Shown in pieces: positions 1 to 8,905 of a stretch of DNA of 64,000 nucleotides; within the stretch, counting starts at the first letter, position 1; every line of letters starts with the position of its first letter. Both the position numbers and the translations under genes were made by a program. Origin of the DNA: Flavobacterium limicola (GTDB lineage: Bacteria > Bacteroidota > Bacteroidia > Flavobacteriales > Flavobacteriaceae); contig NZ_RBXA01000002.1 of NCBI RefSeq assembly GCF_003634755.1, positions 62,001 through 126,000 of the forward strand, in the 5' to 3' direction. The notes under the pieces are model-generated. The model saw only the letters and a list, made by a program, of their open reading frames with translations, was not told the origin of the DNA and made no database searches.

Positions 1-1625
1 CTTACAAAGTAGTAAAAGGGGACAACAATACTCCACGTGTGGATATTGATGGTCGTTTATACACTGCTCAAGAATTGTCAGCTATGACACTTCAAAAAAT
101 GAAAAAAACAGCTGAAGACTATTTAGGTCAAACTGTTACTGAAGCAGTTATTACTGTTCCAGCTTACTTTAATGATGCACAACGTCAAGCTACGAAAGAA
201 GCGGGTGAAATTGCAGGTCTTAAAGTAATGCGTATTATCAACGAACCAACTGCAGCTGCACTTGCTTACGGTTTAGATAAAAAAGGTAAAGATCAAAAAA
301 TTGCTGTTTACGATTTAGGTGGAGGTACATTTGATATTTCTGTTCTTGAATTAGGAGACGGAGTTTTTGAAGTATTGTCTACAAACGGAGATACTCACTT
401 AGGTGGAGATGATTTTGACCACGAAATTATTGACTGGTTAGCTGACGAATTTAAAGCTGAAGAAGGTATTGACTTACGTCTTGATCCAATGTCATTGCAA
501 CGTTTGAAAGAAGCTGCTGAGAAAGCAAAAATTGAATTGTCTTCTTCTGCTGAAACTGAAATCAACTTGCCATACGTAACTGCTACGGCTTCAGGACCAA
601 AACACTTAGTTAAAAAATTAACTAGAGCTAAATTTGAGCAATTAACTGATTCATTAGTAAAACGTTCTATGGCACCAGTTGCTAAAGCGTTGAAAGATGC
701 AGGTTTAACTGTTTCTGATATTGACGAAGTTATCTTAGTAGGTGGTTCTACTCGTATGCCAAGAATTGCTGAAGAGGTTGAAAAATTCTTTGGTAAAAAA
801 GCGTCTAAAGGAGTTAACCCTGATGAGGTTGTTGCAATTGGAGCAGCTATTCAAGGTGGAGTTCTTTCTGGAGATGTAAAAGATGTATTGTTACTTGACG
901 TTACACCTTTATCTTTAGGTATCGAAACTATGGGTGGTGTTTTGACTAAATTAATTGAGTCTAACACAACTATTCCAACTAAAAAATCTCAAGTTTTCTC
1001 TACAGCTGCAGATTCTCAACCAACAGTTGAAATCCACGTTTTACAAGGAGACAGAGCTATGGCAGTTGACAACAAAACTATCGGTCGTTTCCATTTAGAT
1101 GGTATTCCACCAGCTCCAAGAGGTGTTCCACAAATTGAAGTAACTTTTGATATTGATGCTAATGGTATCATCAAAGTTTCTGCAACTGACAAAGGAACTG
1201 GAAAATCTCACGATATTCGTATCGAAGCTTCTTCTGGATTAACAGCTGAAGAAATCGAAAGAATGAAAAAAGATGCAGAAGCTAATGCTGATTCTGACAA
1301 ACTTTTAAGAGAAAGAGCAGAAAAATTGAACGAAGCTGACGGAATGATCTTCCAAACTGAAACTCAATTGAAAGAATTAGGTTCTAAATTATCTGATGAA
1401 AACAAAGTTGCTGTAGAATATGCATTAACTGAATTGAGAATGGCGCACCAATCTCAAGACATTCCTGCAATTCAAACAGCTCTTGACAACATCAACGCTG
1501 CTTGGAAAAAAGCAACTGAAGCGATGTATGCTCAAGGTGAACAAGGTCAAGGTGAAGCACAACCTCAAGGGGATGCTGCTCAAGGAGACAATGTTGAAGA
1601 CGTTGAATTCGAAGAAGTAAAATAA
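1..1625 (+). CDS. dnaK: Chaperone DnaK (Hsp70), 5' truncated by window edge
   Basis: ATP-dependent Hsp70 chaperone of the cytosol, working with DnaJ and GrpE in folding and heat-shock recovery. The reading frame is already open at base 3, so the true start lies before the window; roughly the first 80-100 residues are missing. Visible are the ATPase-domain motifs [14 protein letters not shown], the phosphate-2 loop [10 protein letters not shown], the adenosine motif [10 protein letters not shown], the linker [19 protein letters not shown], the substrate-binding beta domain and the helical lid. The Gln/Gly-rich tail ends in the acidic EEVK-type terminus. It is followed by a palindromic repeat and a strong terminator. 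Part of its 3' end is duplicated about 1.2 kb downstream. Confidence 0.98.
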   Translation, partial: YKVVKGDNNTPRVDIDGRLYTAQELSAMTLQKMKKTAEDYLGQTVTEAVITVPAYFNDAQRQATKEAGEIAGLKVMRIINEPTAAALAYGLDKKGKDQKIAVYDLGGGTFDISVLELGDGVFEVLSTNGDTHLGGDDFDHEIIDWLADEFKAEEGIDLRLDPMSLQRLKEAAEKAKIELSSSAETEINLPYVTATASGPKHLVKKLTRAKFEQLTDSLVKRSMAPVAKALKDAGLTVSDIDEVILVGGSTRMPRIAEEVEKFFGKKASKGVNPDEVVAIGAAIQGGVLSGDVKDVLLLDVTPLSLGIETMGGVLTKLIESNTTIPTKKSQVFSTAADSQPTVEIHVLQGDRAMAVDNKTIGRFHLDGIPPAPRGVPQIEVTFDIDANGIIKVSATDKGTGKSHDIRIEASSGLTAEEIERMKKDAEANADSDKLLRERAEKLNEADGMIFQTETQLKELGSKLSDENKVAVEYALTELRMAHQSQDIPAIQTALDNINAAWKKATEAMYAQGEQGQGEAQPQGDAAQGDNVEDVEFEEVK

Positions 1626-1630
1626 TTATC

Positions 1631-1660
1631 AGTAGAGATGCATTACGATGCATCCCTACT
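1631..1660. repeat. Palindromic intergenic repeat, copy 1
   Basis: Imperfect palindrome of about 30 bases with arms AGTAGAGATGCAT and ATGCATCCCTACT. It sits between the dnaK stop codon and its terminator. It matches the repeats at 2803-2830 and 4750-4777. Confidence 0.75.
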
Positions 1661-1670
1661 ATTGATTTAG

Positions 1671-1702
1671 AAAACCGTTCGCCATTGGTGAACGGTTTTT
1701 TT
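1671..1702 (+). terminator. dnaK intrinsic terminator
   Basis: Hairpin with arms AAAACCGTTCgCC and GGtGAACGGTTTT followed by a run of T. A near-identical copy sits at 2842-2871. Confidence 0.9.
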
Positions 1703-1791
1703 TGTGGAATTTATTTTTGTTTAAATAGGGATGCGCCTATTTGTATCAAATATTATTGTACTTTTCAATTCCTTTGAAATCGAAAGCAATT

Positions 1792-2391
1792 ATGAAAAAA
1801 ACAATCTTACTTCTTGTTATGGCATTTTGTTGTACGGCTCTTTTCAGTCAGACCAATAAAGCCAAAAAATCAACAGCTTCATCCATTTTTGCAAAATCAG
1901 ACAATGTTTCTGCAGAATTGATTAAGAATAAATTTTATTTGTTTATCACGAATAAAGGAGCCAAAAAAGACACGATTTTATTGAAAATTTTTGAGGTAGA
2001 TAAGTTGCCATTAGAATGTAAAATTGAGCCCTTTACGACCAAAGGAACTACTTTGCATAAAATAACGTGGCAGGAAAAGAAGACTGCGCAAAGCAAATTA
2101 AAAACTGAGGTTGCAGTGACTACCATTTCTGTAATTTGTGACATAGCTTCTAAAATGAAAGTGCTGACGAATGAACAAACAACTACAAAAATAACTGAAA
2201 TACATTTTTTGGATGACAAACAAACGGTTTCTGAAACAATAGACCGAATTAGAAATGAAGGTTTTGAATGTATTGTAAACAAAGCAGGAGATGTGGTATT
2301 GAAAAATAAAGCAAAGGAAAATAAAATGATTTACGTTCCTGCGGATAAAAAGTTTGTATTCGCTTCTGCCGGACCATCTAAGAAAAAATAA
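1792..2391 (+). CDS. Hypothetical secreted protein
   Basis: Unrecognised protein of 199 residues. The ATG at 1792 was chosen because it begins a clean signal peptide (MKKTILLLVMAFCCTALFSQ) ending in the usual Flavobacterium FSQ/T cleavage context; an upstream TTG at 1741 would only add a non-signal-like extension. The mature part is Lys/Thr-rich with no recognisable domain and ends in a basic KKK tail. It is probably periplasmic or outer-membrane associated. It is wedged between dnaK and the duplicated dnaK 3' end, so its presence may be linked to that duplication. No function is proposed. Confidence 0.7.
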   Translation: MKKTILLLVMAFCCTALFSQTNKAKKSTASSIFAKSDNVSAELIKNKFYLFITNKGAKKDTILLKIFEVDKLPLECKIEPFTTKGTTLHKITWQEKKTAQSKLKTEVAVTTISVICDIASKMKVLTNEQTTTKITEIHFLDDKQTVSETIDRIRNEGFECIVNKAGDVVLKNKAKENKMIYVPADKKFVFASAGPSKKK

Positions 2392-2416
2392 TAAGTTAGT
2401 TTTAAAATTTAGCCTG

Positions 2417-2793
2417 TTCGTATCGAAACTTCTTCTTGATTACCAGCTAAAGAAATCGTAAGAATGAAAAAAGATGCAGAAGCTAATGCTGATTCTGACA
2501 AACTTTTAAGAGATAGAGCAGAAAAATGGAACGAAGCTGACGGAATGATCTTCCAAACTGAAACTCAATTGAAAGAAGTAGGTTCTAAATTATCTGATGA
2601 AAACAAAGTTGCTGTAGCATATGCATTGACTGAATTGAGAATGGCGCACCAATCTCAAGACATTTCTGCAATTCAAACTGCTCTTGACAACATCAACGCT
2701 GCTTGGAAAAAAGCAACCGAAGCAATGTATGCTCAAGGTGAACAAGGTCAAGTTGACAATTTTGAAGACGTTAAATTTGAAGAAGTAAAATAA
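2417..2793 (+). pseudogene. Duplicated 3' fragment of dnaK, decayed
   Basis: This stretch is collinear with dnaK 1216-1625 (offset about 1201 bases at its start). In the dnaK frame a TGA at 2437-2439 replaces the Gly codon of the SSGLTAEE motif. Downstream the copy still reads as the DnaK lid ([15 protein letters not shown]...), with substitutions such as Leu to Trp, Glu to Ala, Pro to Ser and Glu to Lys. It has also lost about 12 residues of the Gln/Gly-rich tail. Amino-acid-changing differences (about 7) are at least as many as silent ones (about 5), which fits loss of constraint. A 109-residue open frame from ATG 2464 remains, but it has no promoter or ATPase domain and is probably not a gene. 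Confidence 0.88.
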
Positions 2794-2802
2794 TAATTCT
2801 TT

Positions 2803-2830
2803 GTAGAGATGCACTGCGGTGCATCTCTAC
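2803..2830. repeat. Palindromic intergenic repeat, copy 2 (perfect arms)
   Basis: Perfect 12-base inverted arms GTAGAGATGCAC and GTGCATCTCTAC around a TGCG loop. It lies in the same position relative to the duplicated dnaK tail as copy 1 does to dnaK. Confidence 0.85.
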
Positions 2831-2841
2831 TATTGATTTAG

Positions 2842-2871
2842 AAAACCGTTCACCACAGGTGAACGGTTTTT
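2842..2871. terminator. Bidirectional terminator (duplicated dnaK terminator)
   Basis: Perfect 13-base stem, AAAACCGTTCACC pairing with GGTGAACGGTTTT, flanked by A and T runs on both sides. It also abuts the stop codon of the minus-strand blh gene and can serve both directions. Confidence 0.88.
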
Positions 2872-3774
2872 TTATGCTTCTCTATTTCTTAGTTTTTTGT
2901 CAAACATATTTGTAATCACTACCGCATGCGGAAACGTTATGGCGGCCAAAAAGGAGAAAAACAAAGCATTAAAAAGTTGTTCCTCTTTACACATATAATA
3001 GATCAGTGTAATTCCTATTATAGATATCAACCAATAAATCCCTGCCGCTTTACAATAGTCAACAAAATATTTTATTGAAAACGAACCATTCAAAAATTTA
3101 ATCTGGTCAATTATTGAAGGAATGCTGTGCCATAAAACAAAATAAATGGCAAATCCCCAAATCAGACTGGAAGACTTAAAGAGGATTGCAAAGAGCATTA
3201 AATAAAAGAATTCTAAAATTAGTTTTTTTCTGATATTTTTTGATTTCCAATACAAATAGGTACTTAAACCAATAAAAGTAATTGATGAAATTTGCAAAAG
3301 CAAAACAAAGTATTGACCTGGAATATTGATATTGGCGATGTTTAAAATAATACTTTGTACTTCATCGGAGTGAAACACAAATAGTAATTGTAAGACAATG
3401 AATCCGTATAAAAATTGAAATGCCATTTGGATCCATTTCGGAAAGTTGTCCAATAAATCTTGCCATTGCTGTTCGCCAAAATGATAGGCGCTTACAATAA
3501 TGAACAGTAGCAGTGCAATTTGAGGAATTGTATAGAACAATAAGGCGCCTGTTAAAACCATTACTACATAATATCCTAGTATTTTAAACCAAGAATTGGA
3601 CTGTTTTGTGGTTTTAATATTTTTGATTAGAAGTAAATCGTTTGCACCATGTAATATTCCAAAAGTGAAAATCAAGAAGAAACCCAATATTATTTGGATT
3701 TTTGTCGATAGAAAGGAATCCATCCAAAGTCCGAAAAAGCTTGCTACAATTACAATATTTAAATAATTTTTCAT
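2872..3774 (-). CDS. blh: Beta-carotene 15,15'-dioxygenase, Brp/Blh family
   Basis: Integral membrane iron enzyme that cleaves beta-carotene into two retinal molecules, the chromophore of rhodopsins. The 300-residue protein is strongly hydrophobic, with several membrane segments. It carries the family's conserved histidines: HGANDL (His42), YHFGEQQW (His98), LWHSIPS (His216) and FPHAVV (His283), expected non-haem iron ligands. It is divergent from the rhodopsin gene 111 bases away, the classic blh-rhodopsin neighbourhood, so the product most likely supplies retinal to that protein. Carotenoid synthesis genes are not in this window and must lie elsewhere. Confidence 0.93.
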   Translation of the reverse strand: MKNYLNIVIVASFFGLWMDSFLSTKIQIILGFFLIFTFGILHGANDLLLIKNIKTTKQSNSWFKILGYYVVMVLTGALLFYTIPQIALLLFIIVSAYHFGEQQWQDLLDNFPKWIQMAFQFLYGFIVLQLLFVFHSDEVQSIILNIANINIPGQYFVLLLQISSITFIGLSTYLYWKSKNIRKKLILEFFYLMLFAILFKSSSLIWGFAIYFVLWHSIPSIIDQIKFLNGSFSIKYFVDYCKAAGIYWLISIIGITLIYYMCKEEQLFNALFFSFLAAITFPHAVVITNMFDKKLRNREA

Positions 3775-3846
3775 GAATTTTAATTATCGTTTAAAATTAG
3801 TTAAAAAATATTAAACAAAAATGATTTTTTATTGTTTAACTTTTAC

Positions 3847-3854
3847 TATATTTG
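3847..3854 (+). promoter_or_regulatory. -7 promoter box of the rhodopsin gene
   Basis: TATATTTG matches the Bacteroidota -7 consensus TAnnTTTG, 31 bases before the rhodopsin ATG. No well-spaced -33 TTG was seen. Confidence 0.6.
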
Positions 3855-3885
3855 ATTGAACAAAAAACCATTAAAATAATTATTT

Positions 3886-4611
3886 ATGACAAATTTTATG
3901 TTTATTTCAGGATTAGTTGGGAAAATGTTGCCAACTGATTACGTAGGGTTTACTTTTTTTGTAGGCTGTATGGCTATGATGGCCGCTTCAGCATTTTTCT
4001 TTTTATCCTTAAGCCAGTTTGATAAAAAGTGGCGTACCTCAGTGTTGGTGTCAGGATTAATCACTTTTATTGCTGCTGTACATTATTTCTACATGAGAGA
4101 TTATTGGGCTTCATTTGGTGAGTCACCTACATTCTTTCGTTATGTAGATTGGGTACTTACAGTGCCGTTGATGTGTTTAGAATTTTACCTGATACTTAAA
4201 GTAGCAGGAGCAAAACAATCATTACTGTGGAAAATGATTATTTATTCTGTAATCATGTTAGTAACAGGTTACATTGGTGAAGTTATTGCACCAGAAAGCG
4301 CTGCTTTATGGGGATTCATTTCCGGATTAGCTTACTTTGCAATTGTATACGAGATTTGGTTAGGTGAAGCTGCAAAATTAGCTGCATCAGCTGGTGGCGA
4401 AGTGCAAAAAGCACACAAAATCTTATGTTGGTTTGTTCTTGTTGGATGGTCAATCTATCCATTAGGATATATGATGGGCACATCAGGATGGTACAACGGA
4501 TTTATACCAGCTGGTAATATTGACGTGGCCTACAATATTGCAGATGCGATTAACAAAATTGGTTTTGGATTGGTAATCTACAGTTTAGCTGTAAAATCGT
4601 CTAAAGATTAA
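3886..4611 (+). CDS. Proteorhodopsin-type light-driven proton pump
   Basis: Seven-helix retinal protein of 241 residues. Helix C reads RYVDWVLTVPLMCLEFYLIL: Asp88, Thr92 and Glu99 form the DTE motif of outward proton pumps (proton acceptor Asp88, donor Glu99), unlike the NDQ motif of sodium pumps. Met96 is at the spectral-tuning site (position 105 of green proteorhodopsin) and suggests green absorption. His66 matches the His that pairs with the acceptor Asp. Helix G (DAINKIGFG) supplies Lys224 for the retinal Schiff base and Asp220 as counter-ion. It lies divergent from blh and is followed by its own terminator. The pump should generate proton motive force in light at the inner membrane. Confidence 0.97.
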   Translation: MTNFMFISGLVGKMLPTDYVGFTFFVGCMAMMAASAFFFLSLSQFDKKWRTSVLVSGLITFIAAVHYFYMRDYWASFGESPTFFRYVDWVLTVPLMCLEFYLILKVAGAKQSLLWKMIIYSVIMLVTGYIGEVIAPESAALWGFISGLAYFAIVYEIWLGEAAKLAASAGGEVQKAHKILCWFVLVGWSIYPLGYMMGTSGWYNGFIPAGNIDVAYNIADAINKIGFGLVIYSLAVKSSKD

Positions 4612-4646
4612 TTACTTTTATTATTTTTTTTAATATTTGATTTTAA

Positions 4647-4677
4647 AAACCGGACTAGTGATAGTTCGGTTTTTTTA
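4647..4677 (+). terminator. Rhodopsin gene terminator
   Basis: Stem AAAAACCGgACTA / TAGTtCGGTTTTT with a GTGA loop and T run, shortly after the rhodopsin stop codon. Confidence 0.85.
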
Positions 4678-4692
4678 TGGAATTATAGGAAA

Positions 4693-4731
4693 CAAAATAC
4701 CCAACCTTTTTTTGAAATAAGTCGGGTTTTG
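4693..4731. terminator. Second hairpin, possible terminator
   Basis: Arms CAAAATACCCaAC and GTcGGGTTTTG around a T-rich loop. It could act as a back-up terminator for the rhodopsin transcript. Confidence 0.45.
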
Positions 4732-4749
4732 TTATTACTAATTTATCAC

Positions 4750-4777
4750 GTAGAGATGTGCTGTAGTGCGTCTTTAT
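4750..4777. repeat. Palindromic intergenic repeat, copy 3 (degenerate)
   Basis: GTAGAGATGTGC...TGCGTCTTTAT resembles the repeats at 1631-1660 and 2803-2830, with several mismatches in the right arm. Confidence 0.6.
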
Positions 4778-4800
4778 AATATGTGTTTCTACAATGTGCA

Positions 4801-4827
4801 TTTATAGAACAATGTGTATTCTATAAA
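4801..4827. repeat. Short inverted repeat
   Basis: Perfect 9-base arms TTTATAGAA and TTCTATAAA with a 9-base spacer, in the 300-base gap between the rhodopsin and metalloprotease genes. That gap otherwise holds two hairpins, a degenerate palindromic repeat and the metalloprotease terminator. Role unknown. Confidence 0.5.
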
Positions 4828-4870
4828 TTTTTTTACTATGGTTGCAATCACATCAAACACATCACAAAAA

Positions 4871-4906
4871 AAAAGGGAAAATGTTCAAACAACATTTTCC
4901 CTTTTA
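4871..4906 (-). terminator. Terminator of the metalloprotease gene
   Basis: Perfect 15-base stem AAAAGGGAAAATGTT / AACATTTTCCCTTTT with a 5-base loop, and a T run on the minus strand. Confidence 0.92.
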
Positions 4907-4911
4907 ATTTA

Positions 4912-7485
4912 TTATTTTGGATCTAAAGCTTCACCAATTCTAGAAATCAAATCGAGTACATGATATTTACTCATTCGGTCTGACATCCTGGCGGAAGACA
5001 TTTTTAAATCGTTTTTTAGTGCATTCAATTGGCCTCTTGCAATAGAAGGTAAATCAGTTTGTGCTAAGTTTACTCTTCTGGTATTGAAACCATACGTTAC
5101 TCCAACAGGAACAGATCTTACAGTTGCAGTACCTGGTTTAAGCAATTCAATCAATTTGTCTACATACAATTTTTGAACATTTCTGCGGTACATATCAATA
5201 GAACTATTGCTTTTCAATTCAGAGAAAATTCCTTTGTTCAAATCAGTCATTAATTCGTCTACGGAATAATTGTCTTTACTTGCTGTTGAGGTTTCTAAAA
5301 GGCGAACCATTCTGTCACCTGCCATAAGACTGGACAAAGTTGCATCCTGCATTCCTTTGATAGCTTCAACACCACTTTCCGGGTTTATTTTTGAAAGAAC
5401 ATTTTGATCCAATAACCATTTTGGTGTAGTGAATAATTGTGTATTCAAGAACGCTACAGCATCTTTTTGGATACTTTTTGGTACCACTTGAAATTGATTT
5501 CCAGCCATGTCATAGGTTTTTGGAGAATCATAAATTCCACCCACGTTTTTAGTTACGTGTCCCATATATCTTCTAAATTGTCCTGTAAGTGCGCTGTAAA
5601 GCTCATCTAATTCAGTATAACTTTGACCATCTTCTTTAGTCCATTCTAATAAATTAGGAAGTATTCTTTTCAGGTTTTTAATTCCGTATTCAGAAGCTCT
5701 CATTGCATTATCACCAATGTCTTCCGTTTGATATCTTGGGTCATAAGGACTTGTTTCAGAACCAAACCACAAGCGATTGTTTTTGTATGCTTCCTTAGTC
5801 ATTTCATTCAACAAAGCTTTTTCCTGTGCTTCATTTTTAGTGTCTTCAAAATAAGAATATCCCCATTTGATAGCCCACTTGTCATAATCTCCAATTCTTG
5901 GAAACAAAGCCGTAACACCATCTTCTGGTTGTGCAACGTAGTTGAAACGCGCATAATCCATGATAGATGAAGTGTGTCCGTTTTTCTCTTGGTAGTCCTT
6001 ATCTCTTAGTTTTTCAACCGGAGTTGCAGAACTTGCACCCATATTGTGACGCAATCCTAACGTGTGTCCAACTTCATGAGAAGAAACAAAACGAATTAAT
6101 TCTCCCATTAATTTGTCATCAAACTTTTTAGATCTTGCCGCAGGATCAACCGCTGCAGTTTGAATCAAATACCAGTTTCTTAAAAGACTCATGATATTGT
6201 GATACCAACCAATGTGGCTTTCTAATATTTCACCACTTCTTGGATCGTGAACATTAGGACCATAAGCATTTTGAATCTCAGCTGCGAAGTATCTTAAAAC
6301 AGAAAAACGAGCATCTTCCAAACTCATTGTTGGATCATTTTCTGGCCAATATTCACCACGAATTGCATTTTTCCAACCCGCTGCTTCAAAAGCGATTTGC
6401 CAATCGTCAATACCTTGTTTGATGAATTTTTTCCATTTTTCAGGAGTCGCCGGGTCAATGTAATATACAATTGGTTTCAAAGGCTCAATCAATTCTCCCT
6501 TTTTTTGTTTTTGAGCATCTTCAGGAGATTTAGGTTCTAAACGCCATCTTACCGCAAATACTTTGGTGTCTGATTTTTGAGATTCCTCTTCAAATACACC
6601 ATACTGATTTGCAAAATAACCTACACGCGCATCAAATTCTCTTTTGCGCATCGGATTTTTTGGCAATAAAATCATAGAAGTATTCATTTCCACTGTGATT
6701 ACTCCTGCATCTAAAGCTGAAGGTAAATCAACTCCAATTTTTGGTGTAGGTGAAGTATTGATTTTTGGTGGTGTTGTCGTAAAGGTTTTTACACTTCTAA
6801 TTTCAGTGTTTATTGGAAAACTACTTACTTTAGAGATAAAAGATCTGTCTTTTTGAAACGTCTGAATGTTTAACAGTTGTTTTTTAATTGGATCCAAAGA
6901 AAAAGTTTGAACATCAGCATCGAAAGTAGTAGATAAATCAACTACATAACCTGTGATTTTTCCAGCATCATCTTTTTTGTACGCCAGAACATCATAATTT
7001 CCAATAATTGGATCTGAAGTTGAATTTTTAACTGCTTGAGCCATTGGTTTGTCTTCATCCGGAGACATAATAACGTAGGTAATAGATCTCAATAAGATAT
7101 TATTATTCAAACCTTTTTCCCAACGAACGACTTGTCTGTTGATTTCTTCTCCACCAAAAATTCCTCCTCCGGCCGGAGTTTTAGAATATCGGGTGATGGT
7201 CATCATTTCACTTCCTAAAATAGAATCCGGAATTTCAAAAAGGTATTTGTTGTCTATTTTATGAACATCGATTAATCCTCTTTGTGTAACAGCACTCGAA
7301 TCAATTACTTTTTTGTAAGGTTTGGGTTCTTTTTTGGCATCAGTGGCTTTAGCATCCACTTTGGCAATAGCATCTTTATCTGCTTTTCTTTTTTTTCGGC
7401 TTTGTGCGAATGTGTCTTGGGCAGAAAAAATCAACAGCAATACAATAAATAAGGTTAGTTTTTTTTTGATCATTTGGTTAAACAT
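4912..7485 (-). CDS. Secreted zinc-dependent metalloprotease (DUF5117/DUF5118 type)
   Basis: Exported protein of 857 residues with an N-terminal signal peptide ending near DTFAQ, then a basic Lys-rich stretch. The central zinc site reads HEVGHTLGLRHNMGAS, a metzincin-like HExxHxxGxxH with a downstream Met-containing segment (SSIMDYARFNYVAQPEDG). The flanking regions match the long Bacteroidota zinc-dependent metalloprotease family carrying DUF5117 and DUF5118. Probably periplasmic or surface-exposed; substrate unknown. A second in-frame ATG four codons in (7473) is an equally good start. It is a single-gene unit with its own promoter box and a strong terminator. Confidence 0.9.
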   Translation of the reverse strand: MFNQMIKKKLTLFIVLLLIFSAQDTFAQSRKKRKADKDAIAKVDAKATDAKKEPKPYKKVIDSSAVTQRGLIDVHKIDNKYLFEIPDSILGSEMMTITRYSKTPAGGGIFGGEEINRQVVRWEKGLNNNILLRSITYVIMSPDEDKPMAQAVKNSTSDPIIGNYDVLAYKKDDAGKITGYVVDLSTTFDADVQTFSLDPIKKQLLNIQTFQKDRSFISKVSSFPINTEIRSVKTFTTTPPKINTSPTPKIGVDLPSALDAGVITVEMNTSMILLPKNPMRKREFDARVGYFANQYGVFEEESQKSDTKVFAVRWRLEPKSPEDAQKQKKGELIEPLKPIVYYIDPATPEKWKKFIKQGIDDWQIAFEAAGWKNAIRGEYWPENDPTMSLEDARFSVLRYFAAEIQNAYGPNVHDPRSGEILESHIGWYHNIMSLLRNWYLIQTAAVDPAARSKKFDDKLMGELIRFVSSHEVGHTLGLRHNMGASSATPVEKLRDKDYQEKNGHTSSIMDYARFNYVAQPEDGVTALFPRIGDYDKWAIKWGYSYFEDTKNEAQEKALLNEMTKEAYKNNRLWFGSETSPYDPRYQTEDIGDNAMRASEYGIKNLKRILPNLLEWTKEDGQSYTELDELYSALTGQFRRYMGHVTKNVGGIYDSPKTYDMAGNQFQVVPKSIQKDAVAFLNTQLFTTPKWLLDQNVLSKINPESGVEAIKGMQDATLSSLMAGDRMVRLLETSTASKDNYSVDELMTDLNKGIFSELKSNSSIDMYRRNVQKLYVDKLIELLKPGTATVRSVPVGVTYGFNTRRVNLAQTDLPSIARGQLNALKNDLKMSSARMSDRMSKYHVLDLISRIGEALDPK

Positions 7486-7552
7486 ATAATAGTTAATACT
7501 AAGTTTTTAGTAAATAAATAGAAGAATCTTCCATTTATTCACTATTAATTTT

Positions 7553-7560
7553 CAAATCTA
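7553..7560 (-). promoter_or_regulatory. -7 promoter box of the metalloprotease gene
   Basis: TAGATTTG on the minus strand matches TAnnTTTG, 68 bases before the start codon. Confidence 0.45.
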
Positions 7561-7693
7561 TTGATATATTTTTAAAAACATATTATTTCAAAAAACGATT
7601 TTAAATAATTAACAATAATTAACAATCGTTCATTAATTACAGATTTATAATCCTTACATGATTTTTCTCATAAAAGGGATTGTTATTTCTACC

Positions 7694-7701
7694 TATTTTT
7701 G
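7694..7701 (+). promoter_or_regulatory. -7 promoter box of the corA-like gene
   Basis: TATTTTTG matches TAnnTTTG, 81 bases before the ATG. The rest of the 296-base gap 7486-7781 is AT-rich and shows nothing else. Confidence 0.45.
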
Positions 7702-7781
7702 TTTTTCGAAATGTCAAAAGGCAGAAGGTGCGGTGCTTTTGTAAAACTTTTTCGTAATATTACTCTATAAATGATTTTTGA

Positions 7782-8852
7782 ATGAGAAAAATTAAATACA
7801 AAAAAGGAAGAAAACTCCAACCCAATAATCTGGAATACACGGGAATTCATAAAGAAAACGAATCGGAGATGCAGTTATTTGTATATGATGATTTAAATCT
7901 GACAGAGTATGAAGGTTTTATGGTTTCAGAATTAGATAAATATATGAATTTCCATAGGAATAATTGGCTTAATATTCATGGTTTAAATAATATAGAATTG
8001 ATGAAGTCTATTGGAAGTTATTTCAAAATCGACAATTTCATGTTGGCCGATATTTTGAATACTACAAGAAGAACTAAAGTGGAGGAGTTATCAGATGTTT
8101 TATTTTTCAATATAAAATCACTTTTGCCTTTAGGAGATTCAGATAATATAACAGTCGAGCAAATAAGTTTTTTGATAAAAGATGGGGTTCTAATTTCTTT
8201 TCAGGAAAAAAGGAGTGACTTTTTTACTCACATTCGAGAACGATTAAGAACACATTCTGGTATTGTAAGAACCAAAAAAGCCGACTATCTTTTGTATATT
8301 CTTTTGGATGCCATTATGGAAAATTTTTATATTACCTTGGAAAATGAAGAAGACAAAGTAGAGGAATTGATTAATCTTTCCAAGAAAAGTGCTGACCCAA
8401 TAATTTTGGAAAAAATTGAAAAACACAGGGATAATTTTAACTTTTTGAAGCGTTCCATAATTCCGTTAAGGGAATCTTTGTACAACATAAAAAGTATTAA
8501 AGATGACAATGTTTTTAATGCGATAGAAAGTGAAAATTTTAGCTTTTTTGCACGATTACATCAAAAGAGTTTGGAGCTTTTGGAACAAATTGAATCGGAT
8601 ATGGGGTCATTGGAAAGTGCTTCTAATTTCTTTTTTTCGGCACAAACCCATAAGATGAATGAGATAATGAAAACGCTGACCATTGTGTCGGCAATATTTA
8701 TTCCGTTAACCTTTATTGTTGGGATTTACGGAATGAATTTTGAGAATATGCCAGAACTTAGGCGCGAATATGGCTACCATACGGTAATGGCTATTATGTT
8801 TTTGATAGGAATAGGAATGATTGTCTATTTTAAAAAACGTCGTTGGTTTTAA
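7782..8852 (+). CDS. corA: CorA-family magnesium/cobalt transporter
   Basis: Homopentameric inner-membrane channel for Mg2+ (and Co2+). The 356-residue protein has a long charged cytoplasmic domain with an extended helical region (about residues 130-300), then two C-terminal membrane helices. The diagnostic YGMNF signature follows the first helix (about residue 315) and the chain ends in the basic KKRRWF after the second. Length and order match full CorA. The gene ends 53 bases before pta, with no terminator seen, but a functional link to acetate metabolism is not implied. Confidence 0.94.
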   Translation: MRKIKYKKGRKLQPNNLEYTGIHKENESEMQLFVYDDLNLTEYEGFMVSELDKYMNFHRNNWLNIHGLNNIELMKSIGSYFKIDNFMLADILNTTRRTKVEELSDVLFFNIKSLLPLGDSDNITVEQISFLIKDGVLISFQEKRSDFFTHIRERLRTHSGIVRTKKADYLLYILLDAIMENFYITLENEEDKVEELINLSKKSADPIILEKIEKHRDNFNFLKRSIIPLRESLYNIKSIKDDNVFNAIESENFSFFARLHQKSLELLEQIESDMGSLESASNFFFSAQTHKMNEIMKTLTIVSAIFIPLTFIVGIYGMNFENMPELRREYGYHTVMAIMFLIGIGMIVYFKKRRWF

Positions 8853-8905
8853 TACATAAAAAGCAATACATCCAATTTTTTTTGGAATTAAATAAAAAAT
8901 GAAAA

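Noticed and set aside
1741-1791. N-terminal extension of the secreted protein after dnaK
   Set aside because: Starts with TTG and would hide the clear signal peptide starting at 1792.
2464-2793. 109-residue open frame similar to the DnaK C-terminus
   Set aside because: It is the tail of a decayed duplicate with a TGA upstream, no ATPase domain and no promoter; annotated as pseudogene.
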